Below are positions 10,141 through 20,899 of a stretch of DNA of 64,000 nucleotides, one piece after another. A model generated the notes under the pieces. It made no database searches. It was given only the letters and a program-made list of their open reading frames with translations, and had not been told where the DNA came from. How positions within the stretch are numbered: the stretch's first letter is position 1; each line of letters starts with the position of its first letter. A program made the translations under genes and the position numbers. The stretch comes from Endomychus coccineus (lineage: Eukaryota; Arthropoda; Insecta; Coleoptera; Endomychidae): positions 180,017,411-180,081,410 of the forward strand of contig OY294068.1 in the NCBI GenBank assembly GCA_958510875.1, read 5' to 3'.

Positions 10141-11208
10141 ATGGTACGCCGCTTTTTCTTTTTGGAGAAAACAATTTCGAATTCGAACACATTTACTCAA
10201 CTTCATCACCGATTACAAGAAACTGGCACGTTTTCAAAAAGTAAAAATGTTGCTGGTAGACTTCTGTCAATAAGAACTCCGGAGCTCGAGGAGCACATGC
10301 TTCAAATAGTTGAAGATGCGCCCAGTATTAGTAGAAGAAAAATTGCTAGCGACCTCAATGTCAGTGGTAAAATAGGTTGAACCATTTTTAGGCAGAACCA
10401 ACTATACTCTTACCACATCCAACGTGTAAAGGCAGTCTTTTTTCATTAACAATTGTTCTCCTACTTAAACCAGTATCGTCCGTACGTACACGTAATACGC
10501 CCGTAAATTATTTGTTTAAAATAAATGGTACGCCGCTTTTTCTTTTTAGAGAAAACAATTTCGTATTCGAACACATTTACTCAACTTCAACACCGATTAC
10601 ATGAAACTGGCACGTTTTCAAAAAGTAAAAATGTTGTTGGTAGACTTCTGTCAATAAGAACTCCGGAGCTCGAGGAGCACATCCTTCAAATAGTTGAAGA
10701 TGCGCCCAGTATTAGTAGAAGAAAAATTGCTAGCGACCTCAATGTCAGTGGTAAAATAGGTTGAACCATTTTTAGGCAGAACCAACTATACCCTTACCAC
10801 ATCCAACGTGTAAAGGCAGTCTTTTTTCATTAACAATTGTTCTCCTACTTAAACCAGTATCGTCCGTACGTACACGTAATACGCCCGTAAATTATTTGCT
10901 TAAAATAAATGGTACGCCGTTTTTTCTTTTTAGAGAAAACAATTTCGTATTCGAACACATTTACTCAACTTCATCACCGATTACAAGAAACTGACACGTT
11001 TTCAAAAAGTAAAAATGTTGTTGGTAGACTTCTGTCAATAAGAACTCCGGAGCTCGAGGACCACATCCTTCGAATAGTTGAAGTTGCGCCCAGTATTAGT
11101 AGAAGAAAAATAGCTAGCGACCTTAATGTCAGTGGTAAAATAGGTTGGACCATTTTTAGGCAGAACCAACTATACTCTTACCACATTCAAGGCTCTATTA
11201 CCACGTGA
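10141..11208 (+). pseudogene. Transposase N-terminal helix-turn-helix domain, three tandem copies
   Basis: Each unit encodes FTQLHHRLQETGTFSKSKN, a SIRTPELEEHILQIVE block and SISRRKIASDLNVSG, the N-terminal DNA-binding domain of an insect transposase family (DUF4817-type). Units 1 (10141-10380) and 2 (10525-10764) end at the same TGA, where unit 3 (10909-11208) keeps TGG (IGWTIFRQNQL). Unit 3 has instead lost about 8 bases at YHIQ, which shifts the frame before ALLPRDFPLRLDW. None of the copies can make a full transposase. Confidence 0.8.
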
Positions 11209-11339
11209 TTTTCCTCTTCGACTTGATTGGTGTCGGTGGCTAGAGAAGAAACATTTAACTTTTCCAAATTTCTCGGTTAATATTATAATAATAATTTCTC
11301 AATAGAATATCCGCATGTCATATTGGAAGCAAGACACTA

Positions 11340-11870
11340 GGAAATATTTTCTGTTAATGTGTTTGTGGGAATTTTTGGGGACTATATAATTGGACCATAT
11401 TTTCTCCCAAATCGATTGGAAGGTGAATCCTATCTGCATTTTCTTATTAATGGGCTACCTGAACTCTTGGAAGATTAACCTCTGGCAATGGGACGTTCCT
11501 TCTGGTTGATGCACGATGGAGCCCCTCCTCATTTTGCTGTAATTGTGCGGGAGTACCTCAATAAGGCATTTCCAAATCGCTGGATTGGGAGGCGAGGTCC
11601 ACAATTTTTGCCACTCCGATCCCCCGATATAAATCGTTGTTGGGGCCGTCTCAAAGAACTAGTGTACACCTACTCCCTTTGAGAGTATAGAAGAGCTGTA
11701 GAATTGAATAATACACTCCTGTAACACTATTCGTAACAGGCCCGGTGTTCTTGGGCGAGTTAGACGCTCATTGAGGCGACGAGTAGAAGCTTGCATTAGA
11801 GGTCGATGGCGGTCATTTTCAACATTTCATTTAATTTTATAATTTTCTGTAGTTGTTATCAGTTATTTTC
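11340..11870 (+). pseudogene. Transposase catalytic-domain remnant
   Basis: Frames in this stretch read GDYIIGPYFLPNRLEGESYL, then (11488-11682) FWLMHDGAPPHFAVIVREYL and PNRWIGRRGPQFLPLRSPDI, and finally a frame-shifted arginine-rich end. They are the second and third catalytic-Asp blocks (HDGAP, RSPD) of the same family as the N-terminal copies upstream. Stops at about 11477 and 11680 and missing sequence between the blocks make it dead. Confidence 0.75.
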
Positions 11871-12714
11871 AATAAACAGTTTTGAAGATCGTTAGATTAC
11901 TTGTGATCTGTGTTTGTATTGACATTTGGCAAGGTGGTGTACCAAAATGAGGGGCGTATTTACTTATGGGGTAAATGGGCACTTCAGGACACAATAATAT
12001 GCTCATACAAATTATTTCATAAAAAATTTCAGGAATCACCTCTTGAAAAGTTTTACATTACCTACTTAGGAAATATTGTTGCTAGTTCTAGCCCGGTATT
12101 TAGCGGTTTTGGGATATGATATGATATAATGAAGTTGTTTTAATTTCTTTTTCTCGAAAACCGTTCGATATACAGGAAAAACGCAATTTTGTTATGAAAG
12201 GATGGAAAGTCGGGAAAAAATTGTTGCCTTAAAAAAAGCAGTGGCGTACCATTCATTTTAAACAAATAATTCAGGGGCATGTGCATACGGAAGCCACTGG
12301 TTTAAGTAGGAAAACAATTGTTAATAGAAAAAAAATGCCTTTGACCTAAATAACACATACCAAAATTGAAGGGAAATATCTAAAGAGGTTTCAGACATAT
12401 TAGGAAAAATTTAATTTTCTTTTAATTTTTAATATCCTGTAGACCGGAACGGAAGCACTTTAGACCTCATGTTCATATGAAATTTTTTCATAAGAAGACG
12501 AGGAATCGCATCCTTAAATTTCTTAGACTACGTAGGGAATATTATAGATTCATATGCTGCTAACTTGTATGATTGCGGGTGTAAAGAAGTGTTATGTATG
12601 GTGATATTTGTGTGGGTGGGTTTGGAACAAACAGTGAAGGAAACAATTTGTTACGTAATTTTGAGTTATATCTCCAACTTTCCTAAGTTAAAATGCTTTA
12701 CACTACGTAAACGC

Positions 12715-12905
12715 CGAAACCGTAGATATATAACTATTGAAAGTTTGATTTGCTCTAATTTAATATATAAATGAACCTTGTTTCTCCAACACCGTAGCTT
12801 TTTCAAACAGAAATTACGTAATATTTGTTTATAGAAGCTACGGTGTTACCGAAACTAGTTATATTTATTTATTAAATTAGTTAAAATCAAACTTATAGTT
12901 ATTTT
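12715..12905. repeat. Short imperfect palindrome (MITE-like)
   Basis: GAAAGTTTGATTTG...CCAACACCGTAGC is mirrored by GCTACGGTGTT...TTAAAATCAAACTT, making a ~190-bp imperfect hairpin with no coding potential. Confidence 0.55.
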
Positions 12906-13417
12906 ATTTAAGTTTATGAAATTTAATGGAATTTCATCATTTAATGGCTGATTCTGTTAAATATTCTGAATTGTTTGCTTAAATATTTTCTCCAAAGAAT
13001 TGAAAGTAATAAATCAGTGTTTATGAATCCGAGGAAGTTGCGAGGAAGGAATTGTCATAGAGACGTTGAGAATTAGAAGATCAATAGTGATTCACCCAGT
13101 TTCAACTGTTTCTCTTCACAGGAATAATATATCAAATTGCGCATATCAAAGGTATTTCAATTTATGAAAACGTTATGCTTACACGCCTATTTAGCAACAT
13201 GGGAAATATTTTGCCATTAGTAATGAAATATGCTATTGAAAGTTCTTTGATAACCGCAAACGCTGATTGTATAGTTCCCGTAGCAACGCTTAACAACGCT
13301 TGTATTGTAATGGTGTTTCGAATTTTAATCAAATATTTTAGGATGATTTCTCCAGAAGAAGGAATCAAAAATAGATGCAGAATTACTGCCTAAGAAGTCT
13401 GTAAGAGATATGAAAAT
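12906..13417. other. ABCG intron 1, nothing recognised
   Basis: No coding block or repeat could be supported; the ORFs on both strands at 13162-13393 overlap each other and have no domain. Confidence 0.4.
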
Positions 13418-13633
13418 GAGTAAAGTCTAGAAAAATTTTGACTTCCGGATGAATTCCGCGTCACAATAGCTCGACTTGATGCCGACGTTTCGCCAACCAT
13501 TACAGGTGGCATATTCAGCCACCTTCAGCCTGTCGGCATCAAGTCGAGGTATTGTGACGCGGAATTCATTCGGAAGCCAAGATTTTCCAAGATTAGCTAT
13601 CCGCGGAAGTCTACTATTCAAGAGTAAAGTCTA
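13418..13633. mobile_element. Minimal fold-back PLE family D copy with 12-bp target duplication
   Basis: The element (13430-13621, 192 bp) lies between perfect direct repeats GAGTAAAGTCTA at 13418-13429 and 13622-13633. It consists only of two inverted terminal pieces (GCGTCACAATAGCTCGACTT and its inverse) meeting near 13510-13530, plus the ~40-bp right tail ending ACTATTCAAG. The ends match the large PLE-D at 45323-47850. The hammerhead core is damaged (CUGAAUA). Confidence 0.8.
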
Positions 13634-13839
13634 TTTTGCAAGTGGGCCCCAAAAAAAAGTATGATATTCTTCTCGTTTATTTGTCCGAAAAGGCCAAATC
13701 CATGAAAGCTTCACCTTTATGGGTCGATTTTCCATGTTAAAAAATATCTGGCAGTGGAAGAAAATGTGAATGTTAGTAATTTTACGAAAACCCGAGCGGC
13801 TCTGGGCACACTTCACGCCCACATGGTGACTTCTAGGCT

Positions 13840-14256
13840 TGTCTTGGAGTGCAGAGAACTCTCGCTGGAGTAGCCGGAAAGAACAAACTCCAGCTAGTGT
13901 GAGTACCCACCCACTCTGGCGTGAAAGGAAATGAAGTGGCTGATGAATTGGAGTTCTCGCCTAAACTCTCTAAAACCCTACTGTCTATGAGCAGGAGAGG
14001 CCTAAAACTGGTGACAGGACTCCTCACAAGACACTGCCATCTGAATAAACGTCTACACACAATGGGCATTGTTGAAGACACAGCTTGTAGTAGATGTGGA
14101 GAGGCGGATGAAACTGCCTCGAACATACGAGCAGAATGTCCAGCACTGGCTTCTCTTAGGCTACAACACCTCGGCAGCGTACATATGCCGCTTGGAGCCA
14201 TAAGAGATATCAGTTCATGCAAAATCTTAGCCTCTGGCACTGCTTTAGCGATTTAA
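13840..14256 (+). pseudogene. Non-LTR retrotransposon C-terminus (RNase H end and Cys/His knuckle)
   Basis: An open frame beginning KGNEVADELEFSPKL is the end of an RNase H domain (VPTHSGVKGNEVAD). It is followed by LLTRHCHLNKRLHTMGIVED and the Cys/His cluster CSRCGEADETASN...ECPAL found after RNase H in R1/I/jockey-group proteins. Upstream, the expected Trp in LVWVPTHSG has become TGA. The fragment is cut off from its reverse transcriptase. Confidence 0.75.
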
Positions 14257-15589
14257 GTGCTCCGGCCTTGTCCGCCCCAGTTTTGATTGATTGAACAGCA
14301 GAGAAAGTCGCCAAATTCATATTTGAAACATCAGATGGCAAGTGGCTACTAGTATAGTAATATTGATGTTCACTATGTTCGGTGAATGCCGAAGACATTA
14401 CTTGATTGGCTTAACTTCAGAAGACTTGAAAGATAATGGTCGTTTTTTGGTGGAATTCTTCCGGGATGGTAAAAGTTTCACCATTTGATTCAGACTAATA
14501 AGTATGGATAGTAAAAAAAATATTCACTGCATATCGCAATGTTAGAAGTTATTCTCAACAAATAGACTGCCATACTATAGGTGGAACAAAAAAATAGATT
14601 GCTCAATATCTGAACCTAAAAAATCCTTAAAAATATACTGGACACGGCTTGAGACGATCTTCAGCATGCATGTTGTTCGATGGGGAGGGGATTTCCGTAA
14701 TCTAAATGTAGAGAACCCCTTTCAGTGTTGTAGTAGTTAGCACGGTTGTCACTCACTCCTGAGACCCAGTTTCTTACCCAAGGCATGGCTGAGAATGTTT
14801 CCATAAATATCGTAAATATCTCAGGCAAAAGGTCTGTTGATATTCAGTTCCAGGTTTGGGTAAGCTTGCCTCCTGGCGTCGGTATTTAGCCAGAGTAGTA
14901 GAAAGAGGTCGACGTTGAATATAGAATAGAAGATAATAGATCTAGTAAGCTATGTATGGCGCTTTCCTCGACTGTGACTGAAGGCAACATCGGAGAATCC
15001 ATAAACATGAAGGTTGCAGTTTCTCGTAAATTGTTCAGTCATTCAAAAATATGAAACACATCAATACCAGGAAACATGGTAGTTGGGGAAGACAAAATAC
15101 TTACCAACTACAATTCTACAAAATGAAGTGTCCTGCTAAAGTATTGCTTTGTTTCCAATAACTTATATTGTAGCATAAATATTTTGTTTAGTAAAGTTTG
15201 AGTTTCTGAAAATGGGTAACTATTTAAGCATTGTTTTATGAGAGGCATGATGGAAAATATTGTTAATTATACGTCCATAAATGCTTTTCCGTGTTTGTAA
15301 GAGTTTTGGCTTCGCCATCGACTTCTTAATAGCGAAAACAGTAACTTTCAATAACCACCTTTTGACGAAATCTTATGGAATTTCTACCCTTAATATTGGT
15401 TGGCCGTAAACCTTTTCGACGCCGACGATCAACCGACCTGACCCTCGAAAGAAGAATGATTGTAAGCTATAAACGGTGTAGGCCTGGCTGACTGTCCTGG
15501 AATAATAATCGAATTTAAAATGCTTCAGTAAGACCTAAAATTCATGACCAAAAACTTATTCAGTTCAATTTGTTCCCCTGAGAACAATT
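14257..15589. other. ABCG intron 1, probable retroelement 3' sequence and unclassified DNA
   Basis: The first part may be the 3' untranslated region of the element ending at 14256. No further coding block, TIR or tandem repeat was recognised. Confidence 0.35.
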
Positions 15590-15998
15590 ATGTCTCTGAA
15601 ACGTAAACGTGTTTCTTATAGAAGAAAAGTGTGAAATTATCGAGGAAAGCTGAAAATACGGTACCAGTATGCGAAAGTTGACGGACAAGTTCAGTGTTGG
15701 AAGTGAAGTGAATGATATTCATAAGAATAAAATGGAATTAAAAAAAAATTTTGAAGAAGGAGGCGCTAATGCAGTTTTAAAAACGGAAATTTGCAAAAAC
15801 AGAAGGATTTGCTATTGACCAAATAGTTTATAATTAGTTCTGCAAAGTTAGAAATAAAAACATTCCTATCTCGCGACCCTTGATAAAGGAAGAAGCTCTA
15901 GAAGTATCCGAAATTTTGAAAATTAACATTTAAGGTTTCAAATGGCTGGATGAATAGGTTCTGCAAGAGACAAGACATCAATTCCTTTAATAAACTAT
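15590..15998 (+). pseudogene. pogo/Tigger-like transposase N-terminus (CENP-B type HTH)
   Basis: Starting at the ATG at 15590, three frames together read MSLKRKRVS, EKCEIIEE, MRKLTDKFSVGS, NDIHKNKMELKKNFEEGGA, then NIPISRPLIKEEALE and SNGWMNRFCKRQDI. These are the psq-like HTH and the CENP-B/Tc5 HTH of pogo-group transposases, broken by at least two frameshifts and stops. The fragment ends where a PLE-B terminal piece begins (~16000), so the PLE probably inserted into it. No DDE domain follows. Confidence 0.7.
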
Positions 15999-15999
15999 A

Positions 16000-16070
16000 A
16001 AAGAATTCACACTATTGTTAAGAAATAATCATTCAATCTACAATTCAAAGACACGTCTGATAAAATAAAA
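16000..16070. mobile_element. PLE family B terminal fragment
   Basis: AATAAACTATAAAAGAATTC and TTAAGAAATAATCATTCA match the left ends of the PLE-B copies at 1542 and 16765. No protein-coding part is present. Confidence 0.55.
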
Positions 16071-16519
16071 AATTTGTATCTTCAATGCAATTTGAAATCG
16101 TATGCATACTTGAGAACAAAGAACATATCGGTGTAACTAAAGGTTATTCAGTTTAATTTTAATGACTAACACATCGTTCCAATACACGATTTATCAATTC
16201 TCGTAAGGTCAAAGTGTGTAATTCAAATTCAAATTGCGATTACTTTATATATTCCTCCCACGTGCACAAGGAAAGTGAATTGAAGTTTGTCACACTACAA
16301 TAGATATATTAACAACAGTTTCGATGCAGAAGCGAAGGTTCAAGAATACATTTCTCAGAATACCATGAGGTATGAAATAACTTTCTTTGGCAATGAAATG
16401 TTATTGCTTTTCATAGTCATTATTCAAACTGCTAAGGGATTTTCATTAGACGTGATAGATCTTTCTTCAACGATTGCGTTGTTATGTGAAAAGATGTTGC
16501 TGTCATTCTTACTTCCCTC

Positions 16520-16600
16520 ACTATACGTAGTATGTATATAGAGTAAGGGAAGTATTGTAATCAAGAAAATGTTCCAGATTCCAGACACGTTTACATCGTC
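16520..16600. repeat. Dispersed repeat shared with 55355-55440
   Basis: ACGTAGTATGTATATAGAGTAAGGGAAGTATTGTAATC here matches the same kind of block (GTAAGGGGAGGAAGTATTGTAATC) at 55.4 kb, so both are pieces of one interspersed repeat of unknown class. Confidence 0.5.
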
Positions 16601-16854
16601 TCTTTAACTATTTTTTATGAAGTCGCTGAAACGTTCACACTGTTTGTCAAACAACTAGTTGTTCTGCTACATTTGGAATTATTCGAGGAACCTCCACAGT
16701 TTCTGTTTTTTTGCAAAATAGAACCAAAAATAACAAAGATCGTTTCTGATATATTGAAGTGCTAATAAACTATAAAAGAGTTAACACTGTGGATATATTT
16801 CAACACTATAGACAAGATAATGATCATTTGTATCCACTAAAAATACTATTAAAG

Positions 16855-16896
16855 TACTAAGGACCTTTCGTCCACCGAGTAGCCATCATCAGAGTA
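16855..16896 (-). ncRNA. Hammerhead-ribozyme-like motif, PLE family B copy 2
   Basis: Same 42-nt layout as 1631-1672, with the consensus core CUGAUGA, stem I UACU/AGUA, stem II GGCUAC/GUGGAC (one mismatch), GAA, AG-GUC-CU and U at the cleavage position. Confidence 0.55.
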
Positions 16897-17033
16897 AACT
16901 AAATTATGAATCAAAATGTGCGTGTTTAAATACTATTTGGGGATAATAATGTAAACAATGGGTTACCCTCAGCTGGAGATAAATCGGAATTTAATAAATT
17001 GATTTTTCGTTTATACATTTCGATCCTTTCTAC

Positions 17034-17987
17034 CGGGATATCAAAAATTATGTTGGTCAAGGGTGGTTGTGGAATCTGAAACGTGTGTCTTACTTTACGT
17101 TTGAAATAATTATGTCATAATTAATTTGAAGTTTCTAAAAGTGCGAATTTTCGCAATTTTATACGAATATTCTAACACTCAGAAGTCTTTAGCGCTTTGG
17201 ACACACGTGGCCTATCGAAATTAGAAGGTTCGAATTATCTAAAAACATAATTGCATGAACGTCAGACGTCGTATGTAATTAGCTACGAACGAAATTATTT
17301 TGACATATGCCTCGAGGAGCTCGCTGCGCGTAAGTTGTAGTTTATACATTTTACCTCGGTCTTGTTAATTTGGGGCCGTTTCTTGCCCCGTGCGACTGGC
17401 GCCAGTTGTAATAAAGTATTTTAGGCTATGGGCCGCTAGCTTTTACCCGCTTCGTGTATATTTTAGTCGCGGGAAAATTCCCTTTGGTACATCGCACGAT
17501 AGACGCGCGTAGCTGAGATCTGAGAATAGCTCGACCTGTTTTAATTACATTTTCCTATTTAATGAACATTTATCGAAAAAAGAAGGGCCGTCGGGCACGG
17601 TCCGATACTAAATCGGACTACATGGAGCGAAAACGGCACGCGAAAAGTCGTCGTAAAGCCGTATTAGGTACAAGCAATTTGCACTTCTCTAACTCGCGTG
17701 CTACGGGCTTCTCACGTGAACGTCATTCGATTTACGGAAAATTAACTATTTCAAAACAGGTTTTGACCCGGATTGTGGCTATCACGACCTCTGAAAAGGT
17801 TCAAAGTTCACATAATTATTTAATAATTTGTAGTTCATTATTGTTTTAAAACTGAAATAGATAGGTATGAAATTTGTAGGTTATTGATGATGTCAGTGTG
17901 ACAGTGACATAATTATTTCAAACGTAAAGTAAGACACAAGTTTTAGATTCCACAACCACCCTCGACCAAGATAATTTTTGATATCCC
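17034..17987. mobile_element. TIR element with TA target duplication, inserted in PLE-B
   Basis: The ends at 17036 and 17985 are inverted repeats over about 85 bases (CYGGGATATCAAAAATTAT, GGTCRAGGGTGGTTGTGGAA, TAAGACAC...), flanked by TA on both sides. Comparison with PLE-B copy 1 shows that the PLE sequence resumes after it (CTAGATATTTGTC). The GC-richer interior has one 95-codon Arg/Lys-rich ORF (17562-17849) with no recognised transposase motif. A shortened relative of the interior is at 40690-40945. Confidence 0.75.
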
Positions 17988-18211
17988 AGTATATTATCTA
18001 GATATTTGTCGGTACTGTGTTTTAAAAGTGATAAACGTTCTTGAGAAATGGTGTGACCTGTATTCAAAGTGTTCCTTATAACGAGTTAAAATGTTCCTTC
18101 TAGTTTGACCTACATAGCATTTTGAACACGACTCACAACTGATTTTGTAAATCCCGGATTTGTCGAAATCGGAAACTTTACCAAAAGTGTTGCCTAAACG
18201 CTTCTCACTAT

Positions 18212-18693
18212 CTATAATATTGCAAATTTAGAAAACAAACTATGGAATGTATCAATTACTGAAGAATGATAAGTGAAACTTTTGAATTTTATTGAAGTAT
18301 TTGTAGGTAACGGCTCTAATTTGATTAGATGGCTACGGTCCAATTTCCTTTTTTGTTTCGAAATTAAATTATTGGTCAAAGATATTTGGTAATCATTGTC
18401 CAACGCAATTTGCTGAAGTTTCTCAACTTCGTTGTTATAATTTTGCTGGCTCAAAGGGACGTTCAATAATAATCTATGAACTAGACTATTAAACGGAGCT
18501 ATTTTATACCTAAATGGTGATGTAGCTGAATCCGCCGGGCTTTACCTATTTGTTTGAGTGGGTTTATGTATATGTCCAAATCCAAGTGATTACCATCTTT
18601 CATAACATTAATATCGAGGAAAGGAAGCTGATTATCTGTATCTATTTCGACAGTGAATCTCAGTGAATCAAATTGTCTATTAAGAGTGTTCAA
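18212..18693 (-). pseudogene. PLE family B reverse transcriptase C-terminal part
   Basis: Two adjacent frames (18499-18693 and 18212-18466) encode the conserved region after the catalytic YVDD of Penelope-like RTs: FTVEIDTDNQLPFLDINVMK, the IY..P...D block (here damaged), and VPLSQQNYNNEVEKLQQIAL. A frameshift near 18480 separates them. Upstream, CGAAAATGTCGTCAACATAT is the remnant of the YVDDIFA motif on the minus strand. Confidence 0.75.
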
Positions 18694-19640
18694 AAAGCCA
18701 TGTAAATCAAAATCTTTACTTGTAATCGCGAAAATGTCGTCAACATATCTATACCAAAATTTTGGAAACTAATTTAATTTTGATTTTAAGGAGGTTTCTA
18801 GTTTGCTTAGAAAAATATTGGCCAAAGAGGGAGGGAGTGAAAGGTCCTTTGTACTTTGATACTAGTATCAGTGGATAAGGGTGATTATTACATACTGATA
18901 AGTGAAACTACAAGGAAGTTGAGAAATAAATTTATATATTCATATGGTTCAAGGAAAACTTCTAAAATTAACAAATAATTCGATATGGTCTTAAAACGCT
19001 ACTGTTAATACTTATGTAAAACGAAACTGAGTGAAGATGTTATTTTCTCTTCGAATCCGTAGCAACTTCTCAGTGTTTCTCAAATTAACATTATGAGTTC
19101 ATTTTTTTATACAGAATGTTACACGAACGAAGTCCGGAGGCAGGAAATATGCGGATTTGACATCTGGAAAATTGCACTACTTCATGGTTAACTGGTTATA
19201 CCATCAAATCTGTTATTTTAAATAGATAGTCTAGCATATTACTGCATTTGCGGCTCCTAGGTTAAGTTCTGTGAACATTTTGTTTGAAGTACATTTTTTA
19301 CAATTTTTAAAACAGCTAGCTTTATTCACTCACAAACTTGGTGTAACTGATGAAAGAAAATTGAAATTCGATACACTTGCAACAAGTTTGAAATAATTCG
19401 AACAAAACGCATGGACATTTTTCAAATGGGATGTATTGTAGATGAGATTTAGGACAAACAGAGAAATCTATGGACTTGATAAATTTTGAGGAGAATTACA
19501 TAATAAGGTAATGGACGCAATCTTGACAGTTGTGACGAGAGCCAGATAACATCAAACCTTCTATAAAGATAATCAGAATCTAACTGATGATAACTACTAT
19601 CCAAAATTGAATCCGGTGTTATCGAGTGTTACCACATCAC

Positions 19641-19747
<107 letters not shown>

Positions 19748-20347
19748 AAAAGCAACAGGTAGTAGACGGATCATCTCTGCGAAATGTTAACGTTTGGGAG
19801 TTTACGATTTAATCATTAAAGATGTACTTATTCAGAAATAAACCCGTTAATTTAGAGTTTCCGCTTGGAAAATATAGTCACTTGACGCAGAAAAACGTCC
19901 TTGGGAATAGATAAGAGTTCTACGATTCAAATTTGAATTATGTATTACAGGTAGGTACTACAGGTTTTGTAATTCTGTAATTTTGTTAACATTAAATTCA
20001 AATACAATGAATAAATAACGCTAACTTATTTACTGCTTGAGAAAAAAAAAACTATCTCTTATAGCAAAATAGAAAATTAACGAATTGTTGATGAAACCAG
20101 AACTGCATCATAGCCTTTCACTTAACCACTAAACCATAACTTCTTGCCAACGAGATGTTATGCAAGGGAACTGCAAAATTTTAAATCCGTGCTTGAAAGA
20201 TCTGAGCTGTAGTCTCCATTGATGTGAGAATATTATGCTTTATGTTTTTTTATACAATGACTTACTTTTAATTCGACTTATTTCAAATGTTTGATGTTAT
20301 AATAAGATAATTATGAAAAATTGAATGTTTCTATCTTGGAAACTTAC

Positions 20348-20564
20348 CTTACAACTGAAGCATTATTCAGAGATTCTTGTCCTACTGGTGGGGATGAGCA
20401 AACAGCATTGGCGTTGTACTGCACAGAATTAGCTCCATCATTCTCCAATGGTATAGTTATCTTGATTGTTTTTAGTTCTTCCATTTTGATGTCGATTCTG
20501 TGCCAATTGTCATAGTCATCGGTATTATAGGTGCGCTATAAGTTTATGAGCAAAAGTTGAACAC
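20348..20564 (-). CDS. ABCG half-transporter, first coding exon
   Basis: On the minus strand a TTTGTTACAG acceptor precedes 20564, and a GTAAGTTTCC donor follows 20348. The ATG at 20484 opens 45 codons (MEELKTIKITIPLEN...SLNNASVV) plus two bases, AG, which complete a Ser codon with the first base of the exon at 7511. An in-frame TAG lies upstream near 20530, so bases 20485-20564 are probably 5' UTR, though the frame between them also looks protein-like (YNTDDYDNWHRIDIK) and an alternative upstream start cannot be excluded. No other exon in the 12.8-kb intron fits the phase as well. Confidence 0.7.
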
Positions 20565-20899
20565 CTGTAACAAATTGCATGAGTTAGTTTGACCTTGCAA
20601 TGTTGATGGATACGTAAACGCCTATAACCTGGGACCGAATGAGTGGAATTATTACTTTCTTCAATTGGTTTGACCATTCTCTATATATCTTACATAATCT
20701 GCTCATAAAAGCAGGTGAAACATAAAAATCTAGCATGTTGAAAAGTCGAAAGCTGAAACCACATTTGTTGTAGATTCTTGTTGCTCAGAAGCAGTAGCAG
20801 CTTTTCGAAAATCGCTTTCCGCAGTAGCTATCGATTGATGACTTCTACTTTGTATTGTCTGCAGAGCTCTAGAGATTACCAAAGTATGTAAAATTTGGT

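Larger units (their letters stand above)
10083..12360 (+). mobile_element. Tc1/mariner-class element with triplicated 5' part
   Basis: Three direct copies of a 384-bp unit (starting near 10083, 10467 and 10851) hold the 5' region and the helix-turn-helix part of a transposase. A catalytic-domain remnant follows (11340-11870). About 115 bases at 12225-12355 are the inverted form of the segment at 10430-10560 (TTATTTGTTTAAAAT, CTACTTAAACCAGT, AACAATTGTT) and form the 3' TIR. The unit junctions fall at AAAGGCA, which is in both the coding region and the outer TIR, suggesting tandem duplication at microhomology. Confidence 0.8.
16765..18895 (-). mobile_element. Penelope-like element family B, copy 2, split by a TIR element
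   Basis: The left end repeats copy 1 (AATAAACTATAAAAG, hammerhead, AATGTAAACAATGGGTTAC). The right end near 18895 repeats the inverted GTGGATAAGGGTGATTATTA. Minus-strand protein pieces run from RT-downstream LPFLDINVMKDGNHLDLDIY (18499-18693) and NVPLSQQNYNNEVEKLQQIA (18212-18466) to the GIY-YIG block near 18000-18200. A 950-bp TIR element sits inside (17036-17985). No clear target duplication was found. Confidence 0.8.

Noticed and set aside
13921..14240. Minus-strand ORF overlapping the RNase H fragment
   Set aside because: The plus frame shows the conserved GNEVAD and Cys/His motifs; the minus frame has no domain.
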